From: Cyanobacteria bacterium UBA7694
GTDB taxonomy: Bacteria > Cyanobacteriota > Sericytochromatia > UBA7694
Assembly (NCBI GenBank): GCA_002482705.1
Contig: DLGM01000477.1
Coordinates: forward strand, 10,654-18,048
DNA: 7,395 nt
Reading direction: 5' to 3'
Shown: one piece after another, positions 5,581 to 7,395 of the stretch
Layout: each line of letters opens with the position of its first letter
Numbering within the stretch: the stretch's first letter is position 1
Notes under the pieces: generated by a model
Told to the model about the DNA's origin: nothing
Database searches by the model: none
Seen by the model: only the letters and a program-made list of their open reading frames with translations
Translations under genes and position numbers: made by a program

Positions 5581-6380
5581 TTGATGCCAATGGTGGGGCC
5601 AAAACTTTTCCAGTCTTTGCCATTTTCAAGGCGATAAAGCCAATTTCCATCAGGTACGTTTAGGGTTTTGGTTTGCCCCGAGGCAAAGCCGTAAATTTTG
5701 TCGCCCACAGGGCTGAAGTGTTTGACCTGGCGATAGCTGGCGCAGTTGTTAAAGAGCTTGATTGGTACCAAGACCACCTTTTTGGAGATCGGGTTCTTTT
5801 TGTCAAAGGCCTTGTTTTGTGCCGTTTGGTCAAAAGCCTTGTTCTTCTCGATCAGGGTGGCATATTCCGCCATCTTGCCGTTGCCTTTGCTGTTGTCGTA
5901 GGTCATGCTGCCAACAACAATCGGAAGGGTTTCTTCCCCGGCAATCAGGTAACCTTTGATGTCGATGGGGTGTTGCCCGGCAGGTAACTGAGACAGGGCC
6001 TTGGCAAAGTTGCCAGACCAGTCCCAGCGGAAGGAAAGCGGGTCGGTCGAGCCGGGATCCGGGAGAATATTAAACTGCAAATAGGTGCCGTTGACGTGAA
6101 ATTTGCGCGTAAATTTGTGTTCAGCTAACACGTTACCTGCTGTGCTGAACTCAAAGCGGAAGGTCACGGTTTGGTCTTTAAAGCGTTCTGTTAAAGCTGG
6201 ATCCAGTTTGCGAGTAAAGGCATACAGCCAGTTACCGGGTACAAAGGTGGCCTGGGTTGACTCACTCATGCCCCCATCCCCGGTGCGTACGCCGACTAAT
6301 AGATTGGGTTCCAGCTCTTGGGCCTGGACGGTTGTGATCAGGCCGAAACATAAAGACAGGATCAGCAGCGCTTTTTTCAT
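5547..6380 (-). CDS. Secreted protein of unknown family
   Basis: I do not recognise a family. The 277-residue product has a clear Sec signal peptide (MKKALLILSL..., cleavage after VQA at residue 20, before QELEP), so it is periplasmic, surface-located or secreted. The mature part is soluble, rich in aromatic residues and Lys, and looks mainly beta. A GNWLY element occurs twice, at 47-53 (VPGNWLY) and 242-250 (VPDGNWLYR), hinting at a duplicated or closing strand. A linker at about 165-200 is Lys/Asn/Gln-rich and repeats NKAFD (180-184 and 189-193). It separates an N-terminal domain (22-165) from a C-terminal one (200-277) that holds the only two mature cysteines (213, 276), a possible disulfide. 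The start is supported by AGGAGA, 6 nt upstream. It has its own strong promoter and structured leader, so expression may be high. Confidence 0.88.
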   Translation of the reverse strand: MKKALLILSLCFGLITTVQAQELEPNLLVGVRTGDGGMSESTQATFVPGNWLYAFTRKLDPALTERFKDQTVTFRFEFSTAGNVLAEHKFTRKFHVNGTYLQFNILPDPGSTDPLSFRWDWSGNFAKALSQLPAGQHPIDIKGYLIAGEETLPIVVGSMTYDNSKGNGKMAEYATLIEKNKAFDQTAQNKAFDKKNPISKKVVLVPIKLFNNCASYRQVKHFSPVGDKIYGFASGQTKTLNVPDGNWLYRLENGKDWKSFGPTIGIKDKNKTFKICR

Positions 6381-6395
6381 GGCTATCTCCTAAAC

Positions 6396-6416
6396 AAGCA
6401 CGCTTGGTGCATGCTT
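6396..6416 (-). other. Stem-loop at the 5' end of the secreted-protein mRNA
   Basis: On the minus strand AAGCATGC (6416 to 6409) pairs with GCGTGCTT (6403 to 6396) as an 8-bp stem with one G-U pair and a 5-nt ACCAA loop. From the predicted promoter the transcript should begin near 6420, so the stem would start about 4 nt from the 5' end and finish just before the AGGAGA ribosome site. Such 5'-terminal stems are known to protect mRNA from RNase E/RppH-type decay, as in ompA. That role here is inferred. Only three T follow the stem, so attenuation is less likely. Confidence 0.6.
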
Positions 6417-6426
6417 TTCAGACTCA

Positions 6427-6454
6427 ATTATAGCCTTTTAAGAGAAATTGGCAA
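6427..6454 (-). promoter_or_regulatory. Sigma70-type promoter of the secreted-protein gene
   Basis: On the minus strand TTGCCA (6454 to 6449), 16 bp, then a perfect TATAAT (6432 to 6427). Both hexamers and the spacing are close to consensus. Transcription should start near 6420 and give a leader of about 40 nt. The -35 box lies in one arm of the inverted repeat 6450-6485, so a bound protein there could repress it. Confidence 0.8.
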
Positions 6455-6485
6455 ATTTATGACGTTTGTAAGCTTTAAATTTGCC
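6450..6485. repeat. 10-bp perfect inverted repeat overlapping the -35 box and the end of the GNAT transcript
   Basis: GGCAAATTTA (6450-6459) and TAAATTTGCC (6476-6485) are exact reverse complements separated by 16 bp. The repeat lies just after the stop of the GNAT gene (6500) and includes most of the -35 hexamer of the next gene. As RNA from the GNAT gene it would form an A/T-rich hairpin followed by AATTTCTCTT, a weak terminator. As DNA it could be an operator. The sequence does not decide between them. Confidence 0.55.
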
Positions 6486-6499
6486 CGAATGACGATGTG

Positions 6500-6946
6500 T
6501 TATTGAGAATCTGGTGCGTTGGTGGGTGGGGTGTCGATACGCTGCATCCAAAAGTGAGGGATGCCTGCATCCATAAATTCGTCGCCATAAGCGCTAAAGC
6601 CCAGCCGCTCGTAAAACTTCAGGGCATGTGTCTGGGCACCGAGGCGGTATTGGTACACCCCTTGGGCATTTGCGGCCTCAACCAAGGCCAATACCAGATC
6701 GCGCCCCAGATTGCGGCCCCGGAAATGCTGTAACACGGCAATCCGTTCAAACTTTCCCCAGCCATCGACAATCCGCAGCCGGGCCGTCCCCACCGCTTGC
6801 CCGTCAATCCAGACCAGCAGGTGCAAGGCCTGATCATCCAGCCCGTCAAATTCTTCTTCCGCAGAAACACCCTGCTCATCCATAAAGACTGCGCGGCGAA
6901 TGGCATGGGCCAAGGCTTGGGTTTCCGGGGTTGTGAAGGTAATCAT
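6500..6946 (-). CDS. GNAT-family N-acetyltransferase, YjcF/ElaA-like
   Basis: A 148-residue cytoplasmic acyl-CoA-dependent N-acetyltransferase of unknown acceptor. The N-terminus has the pattern typical of the YjcF/ElaA branch: RRAVFMDEQGV (17-27), then EEFDGLDD (31-38) and H42. The central strand GTARLRIV (53-60) leads into motif A, ERIAVLQHFRGRNLG (67-81). Its pyrophosphate loop reads RGRNLG where R/QxxGxG/A is usual, so one Gly is replaced by Asn79. Motif B is YERLGF (112-117), followed by GIPHFWMQ (128-135). The length fits a single-domain GNAT. The start is supported by AAAGGA about 8 nt upstream. The same-strand ahcY lies upstream but is cut off by a strong terminator, so the gene needs its own promoter. 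Confidence 0.92.
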   Translation of the reverse strand: MITFTTPETQALAHAIRRAVFMDEQGVSAEEEFDGLDDQALHLLVWIDGQAVGTARLRIVDGWGKFERIAVLQHFRGRNLGRDLVLALVEAANAQGVYQYRLGAQTHALKFYERLGFSAYGDEFMDAGIPHFWMQRIDTPPTNAPDSQ

Positions 6947-6991
6947 TGCGGTTTTTCCTTTGTTTATGGGGAGGGTTTATTTCGAGCTGTA

Positions 6992-6997
6992 ATTTTA
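6992..6997 (-). promoter_or_regulatory. Candidate -10 element of the GNAT gene
   Basis: The minus-strand hexamer TAAAAT (6997 to 6992) matches five of six -10 positions and would place a start near 6985, about 39 nt before the GNAT ATG. The -35 position holds CCAGAA, a poor match, and is covered by the 12-bp direct repeats at 7017-7044. Weak prediction. Confidence 0.3.
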
Positions 6998-7016
6998 AGT
7001 GTATGAGAATGTACTT

Positions 7017-7044
7017 CTGGCTGTGACTCTGGCTGTGACTCTGG
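7017..7044. repeat. 12-bp direct repeat, two full copies plus four bases
   Basis: CTGGCTGTGACT occurs twice in tandem (7017-7028, 7029-7040), followed by CTGG. The array lies in the 211-bp spacer between the GNAT start and the ahcY stop, at about -32 to -59 of the inferred GNAT start. It could be a pair of protein-binding half-sites one helical turn and a little more apart, or a simple slippage duplication. No further copy was seen in the window. Confidence 0.7.
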
Positions 7045-7104
7045 GGGCCGGTTCTGGCTTTGTTTACATGTCTTAGGACGTCACTAAAATAACAGGGTTT
7101 TGAT

Positions 7105-7139
7105 TTAAAACACAAAGGCTCCTGGTTAGGGAGCCTTTG
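7105..7139 (-). terminator. Rho-independent terminator of ahcY
   Basis: CAAAGGCTCC (7113-7122) and GGAGCCTTTG (7130-7139) form a perfect 10-bp stem with a 7-nt loop. On the minus strand it is followed by TGTTTTAAAT, a moderate U-tract, 18 bp after the ahcY stop codon. The + strand side continues ATGGTTTAAAC, so terminator activity in that direction would be weak. Confidence 0.88.
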
Positions 7140-7157
7140 ATGGTTTAAACAATAGGA

Positions 7158-7395
7158 TTAGTAGCGATACATGTCGCTCTTGTAGGGGCCTTGCACTTCG
7201 AGGCCGAGGTAGCTGGCTTGTTCAGCGCTCAGCACTTCGAGTTCGACACCCAGTTTGGCCAGGTGCAGGCGGGCCACTTGCTCATCGAGGTGTTTGGGCA
7301 GCACGTGCACTTCTTTGCTGTAGCGGTCGGCATGTTGCCACAGTTCAATTTGGGCAATCACTTGGTTGGTGAACGAGCTGGACATAACAAACGAG
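7158..7395 (-). CDS. ahcY: Adenosylhomocysteinase, C-terminal end (partial)
   Basis: The enzyme hydrolyses S-adenosylhomocysteine to adenosine and homocysteine, using tightly bound NAD+, and recycles the product of methyltransferases in the cytoplasm. The last 78 full codons are in the window. They read SFVMSSSFTNQVIAQIELW near the edge, then VLPKHLDEQVARLHLAKLG, and end with GPYKSDMYRY. The C-terminal GPYK-x-D/E-x-YRY contains the conserved Lys-Tyr pair that reaches into the neighbouring subunit's NAD site. The frame stays open through base 7395, and the Met at 7385 is the internal Met of the conserved SFVMSxSFTNQ segment, not a start. The 5' part lies beyond the right edge. A strong terminator follows. 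Confidence 0.97.
   Translation of the reverse strand, partial: SFVMSSSFTNQVIAQIELWQHADRYSKEVHVLPKHLDEQVARLHLAKLGVELEVLSAEQASYLGLEVQGPYKSDMYRY

Noticed and set aside
6320..6380. Lipoprotein signal in the secreted protein (Cys11 after LSL)
   Set aside because: The residue before Cys is Leu, not Gly/Ala/Ser, and a standard signal peptidase I site (VQA-QE) follows at residue 20.

Overview
The window looks like chromosomal DNA from a Gram-negative-type bacterium of roughly 50% GC. Several proteins carry Sec signal peptides, there is a periplasmic-type class D beta-lactamase, and most genes have Shine-Dalgarno sites of the AGGA/AGGAGG type. I cannot name the species. I see no insertion sequence, integrase, tRNA, rRNA or CRISPR array, and no intergenic gap exceeds about 215 bp.

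Left block (1-2115, + strand). The window opens inside the last 30 codons of a gene whose product ends in a DUF2807/GIN-type beta-repeat. A GT28 glycosyltransferase of the MGDG-synthase/UgtP type follows after 25 bp. It overlaps the start of a class D (OXA-like) beta-lactamase by the ATGA motif. These three look like one envelope-related transcription unit: a cell-surface protein, a glycolipid synthase and a periplasmic serine hydrolase. The beta-lactamase has STFK, SxV and KTG motifs, but YPG where YGN is expected, and a CxxC straddling the SxV motif. A strong hairpin follows. Its U-tract lies on the minus-strand side, so it serves the converging gene.

Middle block (2143-4540). A small EF-hand protein and a ten-helix DMT-superfamily permease (tandem DUF606/YdcZ) lie on the minus strand. 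Divergent to the permease is a CRP/FNR-family regulator resembling YeiL. The 140-bp divergent spacer contains a perfect 12-bp palindrome, placed near -44 of the permease and near -64 of the regulator by my promoter estimates. This suggests a regulator-transporter module.

Right block (4728-7395). A classical SDR oxidoreductase on the + strand converges, with a 3-bp gap, on a secreted protein of unknown family. That gene has a near-consensus sigma70 promoter and a stem-loop at the predicted 5' end of its mRNA. Further right are a YjcF/ElaA-type GNAT acetyltransferase and the 3' end of adenosylhomocysteinase (ahcY), both on the minus strand. A 10-bp-stem terminator follows ahcY.

The points most worth following up are the glycolipid synthase/beta-lactamase coupling and the altered beta-lactamase motifs, the regulator/permease palindrome, and the unknown secreted protein with its structured leader.
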